DNA from: Sediminibacillus halophilus | Lineage (GTDB): Bacteria > Bacillota > Bacilli > Bacillales > Amphibacillaceae | Direction of reading: 5' to 3' | DNA length: 64,000 nt | Assembly: GCF_900103695.1 (NCBI RefSeq) | Contig: NZ_FNHF01000001.1 | Coordinates: forward strand, 930,001-994,000 | Shown: piece by piece, positions 17,372 to 25,369 of the stretch | Layout of the letters: each line of letters opens with the position of its first letter | How positions within the stretch are numbered: position 1 is the stretch's first letter | Made by a program: the position numbers and the translations under genes | Notes under the pieces: generated by a model | What the model was told of the DNA's origin: nothing | What the model saw: the letters and a program-made list of their open reading frames with translations, nothing else | Database searches by the model: none

Positions 17372-17470
17372 TTAGATGCCTAGAGCAGCCAAAACAGCAA
17401 TTAATAGAATAATTGGTGTAAATACTACAAACCAGAAGAACAACAATAGGATTGCAGCTACGATAGCCAT
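17372..17470 (-). CDS. 32-residue hydrophobic membrane peptide
   Basis: An ATG with GAGGTGAT six bases upstream encodes 32 residues, starting MAIVAAILLLFFWFV and ending LLIAVLAALGI. It is almost wholly hydrophobic, a single membrane helix or short hairpin with a proline in the middle. Such micro-proteins are common in Bacillaceae, including holin-like and spore-membrane types; I cannot assign this one. Only the ribosome binding site and coherent composition support it. Confidence 0.5.
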   Translation of the reverse strand: MAIVAAILLLFFWFVVFTPIILLIAVLAALGI

Positions 17471-17725
17471 GCAATATCACCTCTATTCTATTAAAAAGTT
17501 TTTTGGTGAGGCCTCACATTACCAAACTATGAAAATTACGACGCTTGGTATAGACAGACATGACAACAAACCGCGGAAATACATAAAAATAGTCGTCTGA
17601 ACCGGCCGGGAAACGGACTGCTATCTATTTTTCAAAAAGGCGTTCAATATTAGTCATTCACACGGACGAAACCTTCCTCCCTACGTAATTATGTATAGAA
17701 AGTATAAATAAAGGATGGTGAAATA

Positions 17726-18244
17726 ATGGCTAAAAGGACGCTTTTTTTTGAAAAAACCCCTGCAGGTTTCCGGCAGGTTAATGATCCTCAAGAACAGTAC
17801 CGGATGCTTAATCAACAACAAAGCGAGCAGCAGCAAGCAGTTTTAGTGGAATCGACGAACTTTCTTGACCGTCTTCGCGCTGAATGGCGCACCAGACAGT
17901 TGAATACTGACTCTCTGGATAAACTGCAAGGTTTACTGCAAACCTTGAACACACCGCAAATAAAAAATGGATTTCAGCAAGTGATAGAATTGGCCCGGAA
18001 GCGATTGCCTAAAAATTTTTTGAATGGAGTGATAAGCAAAATGGCAAATAAGGATTTTAGCGAGCTGTTAAAGAACTTTACCTCTAGCGGGGACAGCGGT
18101 AAATTGATGGAAAAGGTCCTCAATGATCCAGAGCTTTCAAAGGAAGCCTTCGGAGCGATGAAAGATATGCTTAATGACGAAGAAAAATTTAAATCAATGA
18201 CCAAAATGTTAAGTGATATGATGGGGGAAGAAAAGGAAAGTTAA
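17726..18244 (+). CDS. Unknown soluble protein, Gln-rich
   Basis: This 172-residue protein is hydrophilic and predicted mostly helical, with a Q-rich stretch near 34-48 and a charged C-terminus (MLSDMMGEEKES). There is no signal peptide, membrane helix or motif I know. AAAGGATGGTG precedes the ATG. It may be a lineage-specific stress or spore protein, but nothing in the sequence shows this. Confidence 0.6.
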   Translation: MAKRTLFFEKTPAGFRQVNDPQEQYRMLNQQQSEQQQAVLVESTNFLDRLRAEWRTRQLNTDSLDKLQGLLQTLNTPQIKNGFQQVIELARKRLPKNFLNGVISKMANKDFSELLKNFTSSGDSGKLMEKVLNDPELSKEAFGAMKDMLNDEEKFKSMTKMLSDMMGEEKES

Positions 18245-18363
18245 ATGGGCATCCAAGGATTGTAAAGCGGCCATTTCAAAAATGGTTAGATATTCTAGTA
18301 GAAACATACTAGCAAAATAGCATCCTTTCCATACGCTATAGTATGGAAGGAGGGATACCATTT

Positions 18364-18531
18364 ATGCTCCCAAATGCAAATGCTCACCGGGCAAAGCTGA
18401 AGGATCTTAGAGCTGCTGTTCAATCCAAAAAGCAACAGTTGGTAACGAAGGCTGCCAGCAGGCGATCAAATCTTGACAGTGTGAAGAAGCGCTTTGCCGG
18501 AGCTGTTCAAGCAGCAAAAAAACAGCAGTAG
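18364..18531 (+). CDS. Small basic helical protein
   Basis: A 55-residue protein rich in Lys, Arg, Ala and Gln (AKLKDLRAAVQSKKQQ, KKRFAGAVQAAKKQQ), with the composition of a nucleic-acid-binding or amphipathic helix. GGAAGGAGGG lies nine bases before the ATG, a stronger start than the in-frame ATG within that sequence. The family is unknown. Confidence 0.55.
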   Translation: MLPNANAHRAKLKDLRAAVQSKKQQLVTKAASRRSNLDSVKKRFAGAVQAAKKQQ

Positions 18532-18578
18532 GTAATGTTATTGGCGTTCTCCAATTTTAGTCTCCTTTCTATTATATA

Positions 18579-18626
18579 GAGACGAAAAGGCTAGCTTCGG
18601 GATACTTTCCTTTTCGTCTTTTTTTG
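18579..18626 (+). terminator. Rho-independent terminator
   Basis: GACGAAAAGG and CCTTTTCGTC pair around an 18-base loop and run into seven T residues. Confidence 0.85.
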
Positions 18627-18702
18627 CGTTTATCGATAGGTTTCCCCTGACAGGAAAATTGACGTATAATGGCAGGGTAACAAACCGAAAGGATCGATTT
18701 TC

Positions 18703-18933
18703 ATGACAGACAGAAAACAGTCCGGAAAATTGGCCGGGCTTCATACCCTCGTGGCCCTTATACTGCTATTTTTAGCATCAGTTTTTCAACAGGTATCACC
18801 ATTTACCTACCTAGCCGTGTTTTTCTTTTACCTCGGGTTGGTGAGTTTAGTTAGCCACTCCAAAACACTGGTACCAGCAATCTGCAGTTTGATCATCGGC
18901 ATTTTTGTGTACTTAATCGGAGTATGGATATAA
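18703..18933 (+). CDS. Small membrane protein, unknown
   Basis: A 76-residue protein with a short polar N-terminus (MTDRKQSGKL) and two to three membrane helices (LHTLVALILLFLASVF, FTYLAVFFFYLGLVSL, LVPAICSLIIGIFVYLIG). CGAAAGGATCG precedes the ATG. No family is recognised. It sits alone between terminators. Confidence 0.6.
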   Translation: MTDRKQSGKLAGLHTLVALILLFLASVFQQVSPFTYLAVFFFYLGLVSLVSHSKTLVPAICSLIIGIFVYLIGVWI

Positions 18934-19107
18934 AAATCTTGCGGCTGGCTCCTTCGACAAGTCTACTTACAGCATCAAAGTCGCTCCAAAGAGGTTAACA
19001 GTAGGAGACAAAGTTTCTGATTCTTTTTGATTTTCATCGCGGTGGAGTGCTTTTCTCCAGGCCTTCCCCTTCCTATCCTTTTTCAACCAATAGACAATGC
19101 TTCATGA

Positions 19108-19141
19108 CAAAAAGCGTCCCTTTAAAAGGAACGCTTTTTGC
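19108..19141 (-). terminator. Terminator of yhfK-like gene
   Basis: On the minus strand AAAAAGCGTTCC and GGGACGCTTTTT (one G-T pair) form a stem with a T tract immediately after the stop at 19142. Confidence 0.85.
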
Positions 19142-19774
19142 CTAGAGTTTTTTCAATGCCTCTGGGATTTCGTCTTCTCCTTCGATTAAATCAAAGGATT
19201 TATGATACGTGTTTGATTCTTCCAGAGAGGTTACAATCACATTTGCAACATCGCCCCTACTAATGGAGCCTCTTTCGACGTCTTCAGCAATGTGGACTTT
19301 TCCGGTCGGGTCTTCGTGTGTCAATCCGCCCGGCCGGACAATCGTGTACGTTAAACCGCTGTTACGCAAGTGTTCATCCGCCTCCCCTTTCATTTGCAGA
19401 TAATAGCCAAACGGCCCTTCGGCTACATCCGGCTGATCGGCGAAAATGGAACTAAGCATAACGAAACGGTCGACACCTTGTTTTTTTGCCGTATCGATTA
19501 AGTTGATGGCTCCGTCACGATCCACATCCTTGGTCTTTTCTGGACCCGTTTTAGAACCAGAACCTGCGGCAAAAATAACCGCGTCCATGCCTTTTACGAG
19601 GTCGGATAAGTCTTTTTCCAAATCTCCGGTAACAACATGGGCACCTATATTTTTCAAACGAGGAGCCTGCTGTTCATCACGAACCATGCCATACGCTTCA
19701 TGGTCACGTTCCAGCAAATATTGCAAAATCAGGCGGCCGGTATGTCCATTGGCACCCGCTACAAGTACTTTCAT
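19142..19774 (-). CDS. yhfK: NAD(P)H-binding oxidoreductase, YhfK-like (atypical SDR)
   Basis: A 210-residue atypical SDR with the N-terminal glycine motif VAGANGHTGR, then VIFAAGSGSKTG, FVMLSSIFA and YTIVRPGGL. The order and C-terminal FDLIEGEDEIPEALKKL match B. subtilis YhfK closely in my memory. The usual catalytic YxxxK is present only as YYLQMK. GGAGAG eight bases upstream supports the ATG at 19774. The role may be redox sensing or NADPH-dependent reduction; it is not established. Confidence 0.8.
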   Translation of the reverse strand: MKVLVAGANGHTGRLILQYLLERDHEAYGMVRDEQQAPRLKNIGAHVVTGDLEKDLSDLVKGMDAVIFAAGSGSKTGPEKTKDVDRDGAINLIDTAKKQGVDRFVMLSSIFADQPDVAEGPFGYYLQMKGEADEHLRNSGLTYTIVRPGGLTHEDPTGKVHIAEDVERGSISRGDVANVIVTSLEESNTYHKSFDLIEGEDEIPEALKKL

Positions 19775-19908
19775 AAGCACAACTCTCCTTTTTTCTTGTT
19801 TTACCTGACGCTAGCATTATTTTTTCACCAGTAAAAAGAAGGCAGTTATATCGTTCACAAGTATCTTCCCGATTCTTCCTCGTGCTGAAACCAGCAAGAA
19901 AAAAGTTA

Positions 19909-21300
19909 TTATTTTTCTGTGGTGGAAGAGGTCATAATCGTGACAACGATGAGTACGATTACCGCAACTGGCAAAGCGATAATGACACTGTTTAAATCAA
20001 AAGGTTTCGCAAGCGGTATTTCCCAAATCAGGGTAGTAATTACTCCGGCGACCATCGAAGCAACACCTCCTGCGGCATTCACCCTCTTCCAAAAGAAAAC
20101 AGCTAAGATTGCCGGGGTCAGGCCCGCGCCATAAACCGTATAGGCATACATTTGCACTTCCAGTACTGTCGGAAAATAAGCGATGAGCAAATAGGCCAGC
20201 AGTCCTAACAGAATAATGAAAAGCTTAGTCATTTTTAATAACTGTTTGTCTGTCGCGTCTTTTTTTATAAACTTGCCGACAATATCGTAGGTGACATTTG
20301 TAGCAGCTGACAGCAGATAGGAGTTTCCGGTAGTAACGATAAACGCTGTAGCCGCTGCTAAAAGGATCCCCCCCACAACTGTAGGCATTACCACGGTGGT
20401 AGTCATCAACGCCATACCCGGATCAATATCAGGGAAAAGAGAACGGGAGGCAAAAGATATAAATGAAATGGAAGGCGAAATGAGCAGCATTCCTATCAAC
20501 CAGCCAATTTGCGCCTTCTTAGAGGATTTGTCACCAGATGAAGAAGCAAGCCGTTGATACATATTTTGATCGCCTAATAATAAAAACAAAGAAGGAAGCA
20601 AAAACCCGAGTAGTTGTACGTTCGATAACGTTCCGGTGGCTGTTAGGTGGTCCGCAGGTACATTGGCAGTAATCTCATCCCAGCCACCAGCTATTATAAA
20701 GATAGTCGGCAACGTAATAAATAAAGCGGCAATCGCAAGAAAAGCACTTAAAGCATCCGTCGGTGCCACGGAGCGCAGTCCGCCAATAGTGGCCAGAAAG
20801 ATAATTAGAATCGCACCAATAATGGTTCCGACTTCAACGGACATACCGGTTGTCAGATTCAAAATAAATCCCAGCCCTGTCATTTGATAAGAAACAATAC
20901 CGACAAAGGCTAAAATAATGATAATACTGGCTATCATCCGTGCAGTGGTCCCATATTTATCTTCAAGAATGCCGGAAACCGTGTATTTGCCAAATTGACG
21001 AATTTTCGGGGCGATTAGGTATAATATACCGATACCGACCAAAGTTGGAAGCATCATTAATAATGCTGGAATGATGCCATAACTGAAAGCCATGGATGTC
21101 TCCCCGCCGGAGATGCTGCCGCTTCCAGTCCAGGTAGCAAGCAATGTCCCCGTCAGGACAAAAGTCCCCAAGCCTTTTCCGGCTAATATAAAGTCTTCGC
21201 TGCTTGCAATCTTCTTTGAAAAGTATATCCCCATGGCGATCATAACCACACCATAGGCTCCCACAAACCAAAGTAATGCTGGATTGTTGGTAAGTTCCAT
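19909..21300 (-). CDS. Sodium:solute symporter (SSS family)
   Basis: A 463-residue membrane protein with about 13 helices and SSS landmarks: DFILAGKGLGTFVLTGTLLA, ATWTGSGSISGGE and GDQNMYQRLAS. The family couples Na+ entry to uptake of proline, pantothenate, sugars or other solutes; the substrate cannot be told. It is monocistronic with GGAGAGATT before the ATG. Use of sodium would suit a halotolerant organism. Confidence 0.85.
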   Translation of the reverse strand: MELTNNPALLWFVGAYGVVMIAMGIYFSKKIASSEDFILAGKGLGTFVLTGTLLATWTGSGSISGGETSMAFSYGIIPALLMMLPTLVGIGILYLIAPKIRQFGKYTVSGILEDKYGTTARMIASIIIILAFVGIVSYQMTGLGFILNLTTGMSVEVGTIIGAILIIFLATIGGLRSVAPTDALSAFLAIAALFITLPTIFIIAGGWDEITANVPADHLTATGTLSNVQLLGFLLPSLFLLLGDQNMYQRLASSSGDKSSKKAQIGWLIGMLLISPSISFISFASRSLFPDIDPGMALMTTTVVMPTVVGGILLAAATAFIVTTGNSYLLSAATNVTYDIVGKFIKKDATDKQLLKMTKLFIILLGLLAYLLIAYFPTVLEVQMYAYTVYGAGLTPAILAVFFWKRVNAAGGVASMVAGVITTLIWEIPLAKPFDLNSVIIALPVAVIVLIVVTIMTSSTTEK

Positions 21301-21487
21301 GTTGATAATCTCTCCTTTATAAGTTTAGATCAATCTTCCATCCTGCAGCGATTGACACACAATGAAAAGGGTAACATACTGACTCTTTTTATCAACCAGA
21401 CCGATAATATCGTATCCCTCTATGTAGATGCCCTCCTCCCCCCATACAGAATGCACCTGTCCTACTGTAAGGATTCTCTAATAAAGA

Positions 21488-21523
21488 AAAAAATATCCCC
21501 GGGAATATGTAATCGGGGATATC
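21488..21523 (-). terminator. Terminator of prmA-like gene
   Basis: On the minus strand GATATCCCCG and CGGGGATATT form a stem followed by TTTTTT, just past the stop at 21531. Confidence 0.85.
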
Positions 21524-21530
21524 TCAATCA

Positions 21531-22418
21531 TTAAGCCGTTTTTTCAAAAAGAATCGTCACCCATTCATTGGCCTGTCGTTTTTCCTTAATGAAAAATCCT
21601 TTTTCGTGAAAATCAGCGACAACACTTTCTACATTCCACTCGACGATGCCGGAAATCAGGAATGTACTGCTTTTTTCAGCCAGCAGATGTCTGTCCAGTA
21701 TTTTTCTTGTTTCCTCTGCCCCAATATTGATGATGATCAAATCGTAATGCTCTTTGATTCGGTAATCCCCTGTTAGCAGGTCGGCCTTTTCCACCTGTAG
21801 CGGCTGCTGCAAATTGTTCAATTCTGCATTCAAGCGAATTTCCCTTTCCACCGGTTCATAATCAACGGCGGTCAGCGAATGTGCTCCCTTCAATCCAGCC
21901 GCTATGGACAATACACCAGAACCAGTTCCAAGATCAAGGACCGTTTGGCCGGACAAATCCGTTGACAGCAGGATACGGAGACAGTCCTGAGTCGTTTCAT
22001 GAAGGCCCGTCCCGAAAGCAGCCTGCGGTTCGAATTTTAGTACTTGCTTGTTCGGATATTTATCCTCGCTTCCCGAATAGCAAAGGACCCAGCCATTTTC
22101 GAGATCGATGTCTTCAAAAGCCGTATTCCACTGCTGCTCGTCCACTTCCCGGTAACGGATAGCTTCTTTTGGCACATTCAATGCCTGCTTTATCCTCGTA
22201 AAGTATGTCTGCGGAAGTCCGGGAAGACTGTCCTCTTCTGCATATATTTTCAACTCAGCATACTTTTGTTCGATTTCTCGATAGTCATACCCATTTTCAA
22301 CTTGATAAATTTCAATCGGAGGCTCGTAATACAGATTATAAACACCAAACGCATTTAATTTTTCGATTGCTTCGTCCACACTCTCTGTCGCTAACCGAAC
22401 TATAAATTCATGTAACAT
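21531..22418 (-). CDS. PrmA-like methyltransferase (ribosomal protein L11 type)
   Basis: A 295-residue protein with the PrmA hallmarks FGTGLHETTQ and the SAM-binding loop VLDLGTGSGVLSIAAG, plus IIINIGAEE near motif IV where canonical PrmA has an NPP/NIL-type motif. Firmicute prmA normally sits behind dnaJ; this solitary gene is therefore probably a paralogue and may have another target. I start at ATG 22418 (AGGAAAGG ten bases before); an ATG eight codons earlier is possible. Confidence 0.75.
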   Translation of the reverse strand: MLHEFIVRLATESVDEAIEKLNAFGVYNLYYEPPIEIYQVENGYDYREIEQKYAELKIYAEEDSLPGLPQTYFTRIKQALNVPKEAIRYREVDEQQWNTAFEDIDLENGWVLCYSGSEDKYPNKQVLKFEPQAAFGTGLHETTQDCLRILLSTDLSGQTVLDLGTGSGVLSIAAGLKGAHSLTAVDYEPVEREIRLNAELNNLQQPLQVEKADLLTGDYRIKEHYDLIIINIGAEETRKILDRHLLAEKSSTFLISGIVEWNVESVVADFHEKGFFIKEKRQANEWVTILFEKTA

Positions 22419-22592
22419 GGCCAAATTTCCTTTCCTGTTCATCTTCTTTTCAAGTATAAGGATTTCCTTCCCTGCTTTTCAACCACCGGGTCGTCATCCA
22501 CGTCACAAAAATTTCTCTATAAAAAAAACAGGAAAACTGATACACTATAATACGGCAATTCTATCGGAAAAATTAAGTTTAGGAGTGTTACC

Positions 22593-23378
22593 TTGCGAAA
22601 TGCAATCATATATATTCCAGTGGTTATGACGGCGGTATTGGCTGGTTGTCAGCCAAATTCCACCGCAGAAACACACTCGGAGGATAATCACATAGAAAGG
22701 CAGCTGAAACTGTCGGTTGATGCTGCAAGCCCCGCCGAAATCAGCGAAAAGGATGAAGAGGAACTAACAAAAGAGCTGAATGCTTTATACAAAATGGATG
22801 AATTTGGATGGGGTAATTCCGAGCTGCCTAGTATGGAATTCGGATTGGGATCTATCCATTTCCAGAAATTAAACCGGTCAGAAAAGGATATGGAAGCGGA
22901 TGTTCTTACGACTTTCTTCATGGATATACAAGAGAGGGACGGCAATGTCGTACTCGGACAGATCGTCAAGGCTCCCGAAGACCGACCAGAATGGGAAGGA
23001 AAAAATGCCAGTCTGAAAAAAACGGACGAGAAGTCTGCAGAGCTGACAATCGATGGTGTTGCTTCCTATACGTTTACAGCTTTTGATAACCAAGAGCTTG
23101 ACACTTTGTATGGGGATTGGAAAGAAACCGAATCGGATGAAACAATCACTTTTACAAAAGGGCTCACAAGTAACCTTCATATTTTCATCCATAACCAAGA
23201 GCAAGTCCTGGCCATCAACGGCCGTTCAGAGGACACGTTCTCCGGTGTATTTTTCTATCAACCGGATGAAGAGGATAAGCCATCCACATCCAGAGAAGTA
23301 GGTTTGGAAATAATTGATCAAACACATGTGATAGTACATAGCCCGGAAGGTGTCTATAAATTGGAAAAAGAACAGTAA
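22593..23378 (+). CDS. Putative lipoprotein, unknown function
   Basis: A 261-residue precursor starting at TTG behind GGAGTG, with a signal peptide ending in lipobox VLAGC (Cys19). The mature part is acidic and hydrophilic, with a helical N-terminal region (EISEKDEEELTKELNALYKM) followed by a beta-rich region. It is predicted lipid-anchored outside the membrane. No known domain is recognised. Monocistronic with a strong terminator. Confidence 0.7.
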   Translation: MRNAIIYIPVVMTAVLAGCQPNSTAETHSEDNHIERQLKLSVDAASPAEISEKDEEELTKELNALYKMDEFGWGNSELPSMEFGLGSIHFQKLNRSEKDMEADVLTTFFMDIQERDGNVVLGQIVKAPEDRPEWEGKNASLKKTDEKSAELTIDGVASYTFTAFDNQELDTLYGDWKETESDETITFTKGLTSNLHIFIHNQEQVLAINGRSEDTFSGVFFYQPDEEDKPSTSREVGLEIIDQTHVIVHSPEGVYKLEKEQ

Positions 23379-23420
23379 AAAACTTGTAGAGAAACCTAGG
23401 TTTCTCTACAAGTTTTTTTG
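23377..23420 (+). terminator. Terminator of lipoprotein gene
   Basis: AACTTGTAGAGAAACC and GGTTTCTCTACAAGTT form a near-perfect palindrome ending in seven T residues. Confidence 0.9.
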
Positions 23421-23867
23421 CCTTCCAAGGGGGGAGTTAATTCCCTTGGATTATTAAGCAAAATCTAACCTACAGAATGTTTGAAATTATAAACCAGATT
23501 TTGGGTGGAGCAATGATCCGTTTACCCTGGACTGCTTCGTTTGTACTTCGTATTGACTCCCCTTTTCTCTCTTATCTGACAATAATGTATCACAGGGTAT
23601 GCATCCTATCTAATCTTTTGTCAACATATCTGACAAGCTTTCTGATGAAAAATTATCCTCCCCACTTCCTCCTAAATAAAAATTTCTGGTTCAGCTTTCT
23701 ACTAATCAGCTAACCACTAAATTTCTTCGTGAAAGATTACAAACAAGTTAAAATTTAGCCCGCTTAGTTTTAATGTCTTTTTTGTGAGGTATCGTAATGC
23801 AAATTTATTTGAAGCAATAATCATTAACGGCTTTGGGACCTGATCAACATTCAAGGAGGACAACATC
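23421..23867. other. Intergenic region before the SMR pair
   Basis: These 447 bp contain no credible gene. I looked for a guanidine riboswitch, which often precedes paired SMR genes, and did not see its conserved core. A TTGACT (23551) and several TGACAA stretches are present, but no convincing -10 or terminator-antiterminator pair. How the SMR pair is controlled is not visible. Confidence 0.4.
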
Positions 23868-24212
23868 ATGAAATTTTACAGCTTGCTGAGTACCTCGATC
23901 ATTTTGGAAACGACCGGTGCCTCGTTCATGAAGCTGGCAGACAACAGCTGGATGGCAGCAGCCATAGTCGCTGTCTGTTACGCCATCTCATTCACATTGT
24001 ATATTACGATTGCGTACCATTCAGAAATCAGTGTCGTTAATGCGATTTGGTCCGGTGTAGGTACTGCCTTAATCGTCAGCGTCGGAATTCTTGCTTTTGG
24101 AGAGTCCAATTCCTCTGTAAAGCTTGCCGGAACATTACTGATTATTGCCGGAGTTATTGGTCTGAACGTCAGCACAAGACAAAAATCCCCCGTAGCCGGG
24201 GAGGGAGCATGA
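23868..24212 (+). CDS. SMR-family transporter subunit A
   Basis: A 114-residue four-helix small multidrug resistance protein. ILETTGASFMKLAD contains the conserved membrane glutamate (Glu14) that carries protons and substrate, and NAIWSGVGTALIV is the helix-3/4 signature with its tryptophan. Next to a second SMR gene it probably forms a heterodimer, as in YkkCD or EbrAB, exporting cationic compounds or guanidinium derivatives. CAAGGAGGACAAC precedes the ATG. Confidence 0.9.
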   Translation: MKFYSLLSTSIILETTGASFMKLADNSWMAAAIVAVCYAISFTLYITIAYHSEISVVNAIWSGVGTALIVSVGILAFGESNSSVKLAGTLLIIAGVIGLNVSTRQKSPVAGEGA

Positions 24213-24529
24213 TGGCGTATGTTTATTTAATCAGCAGCCTCGTGCTGGCTTTTTTATCGAATTTATCGGTAAAGCTGGCCAGAGGTTATACAAGACCAGT
24301 TCCTACTGTCTCGGCTTTTTTGTGCTATGCACTCTGTCTAACCTGTTTAACGCTGGCTGTGCAACACTTTGAAGTTGGCTTCGTATATGCTGTCTGGTCT
24401 GGAGTCACGGTGGTCTCTACAGCGGTAATTGGCATTCTGTTTTTTCACGAAACATACAACCGGCTAAAAATCATGTCGATATGTATGATCATAGCAGGTG
24501 TTGTCCTCCTTCATCTGGAGACAGGCTGA
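24209..24529 (+). CDS. SMR-family transporter subunit B
   Basis: A 106-residue four-helix SMR protein starting in an ATGA overlap with subunit A. FVYAVWSGVTVVS is the family signature. In helix 1 (LISSLVLAFLSNLSVKLA) the usual membrane glutamate is replaced by a leucine or alanine at the aligned place, so only the partner seems to carry the proton-binding carboxylate. That agrees with an obligate heterodimer. Confidence 0.85.
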   Translation: MMAYVYLISSLVLAFLSNLSVKLARGYTRPVPTVSAFLCYALCLTCLTLAVQHFEVGFVYAVWSGVTVVSTAVIGILFFHETYNRLKIMSICMIIAGVVLLHLETG

Positions 24530-24538
24530 CATGTAAAC

Positions 24539-24575
24539 ATCCGTACCTGAAAATGGGTGCGGATTTCCTCTTTCT
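24539..24575 (+). terminator. Terminator of SMR pair
   Basis: ATCCGTACC pairs with GGTGCGGAT (one G-T) and is followed by TTCCTCTTTCTC, a moderate intrinsic terminator. Confidence 0.6.
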
Positions 24576-24619
24576 CTAACCTTTTCGATTATACAGAGTA
24601 AAATATTGTTAAAAATCCG

Positions 24620-24647
24620 TTGAGTAAATTCAAAATATTGTTATAAT
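24620..24647 (+). promoter_or_regulatory. SigA-type promoter of ABC/FtsX operon
   Basis: TTGAGT (24620-24625) and TATAAT (24642-24647) with a 16-bp spacer lie in AT-rich sequence 45 bp before the GTG start. Confidence 0.7.
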
Positions 24648-24691
24648 TAATTTATTCCTATTTTTTACATTTAATTAGATGGAGGGATGAA

Positions 24692-25369
24692 GTGTTAATA
24701 ATAAAAAACGTTTCCAAATCCTTTAGAGAGGCTACCCAAACGTCTACCATTCTCAATAATATTCATTGGCAAATCAACAGGGCAGAATGGTGTTCAGTAG
24801 TCGGGCCATCCGGTACAGGAAAAACGACCCTGCTCCATTGCATATCCGGCCTGTTACAACCGGATGAAGGGCACGTACACTTTAAAGGAACAGATATCTA
24901 TTCTTTAAGTGAAAAGAAAAGGAGCAACTGGCGAAGAAAACATCTTGGTTTTATTTTTCAGGATTTTAAACTGCTGCCGCACTACTCTGTGCTAGATAAC
25001 GTAGCGCTCCCGCTGATTTTTGATGAGGCAAAAGGGCCGCTTTATGATAGGGCAAAAGAGAAGTTAAAACTAGTTGGCTTAGAAGAAACCTTCTTCTCCA
25101 GACTGCCTGGCGGTTTGTCCGGTGGGGAAAAACAGCGAGTAGCAATTGCACGATCACTGATAGCCGAACCAGACATTCTTATTTGCGACGAACCTACCGG
25201 CAATTTGGATAGTGATAACCGTGATAAAATTGCCGACCTTTTTTCCGAGCTGAAAAAATCAGGACAAGCTATCTTGATGGTCACCCATGACCCGGAAATT
25301 GCCCGAAAAGGAGATAAAACATATCAGCTGTCAGGTGGTTCGCTATTCGTTAAAGAGGTGACCGCATGA
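24692..25369 (+). CDS. ABC transporter ATP-binding protein (LolD/MacB type)
   Basis: A 225-residue ATPase: Walker A GPSGTGKT at 38-45, FIFQDFKLLPHYSVLDNV (the LolD/MacB-type Q-loop region), signature LSGGEKQR, Walker B ILICDEPTGNLD. It starts at GTG with GGAGGG five bases before. It overlaps the FtsX-like permease by 4 bp. This type exports lipoproteins or peptides, or transmits signals mechanically (FtsEX, BceAB). Confidence 0.9.
   Translation: MLIIKNVSKSFREATQTSTILNNIHWQINRAEWCSVVGPSGTGKTTLLHCISGLLQPDEGHVHFKGTDIYSLSEKKRSNWRRKHLGFIFQDFKLLPHYSVLDNVALPLIFDEAKGPLYDRAKEKLKLVGLEETFFSRLPGGLSGGEKQRVAIARSLIAEPDILICDEPTGNLDSDNRDKIADLFSELKKSGQAILMVTHDPEIARKGDKTYQLSGGSLFVKEVTA

Noticed and set aside
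23421-23867. Guanidine riboswitch before the SMR pair
   Set aside because: Context suggested it, but the conserved guanidine-I core sequences are not present.
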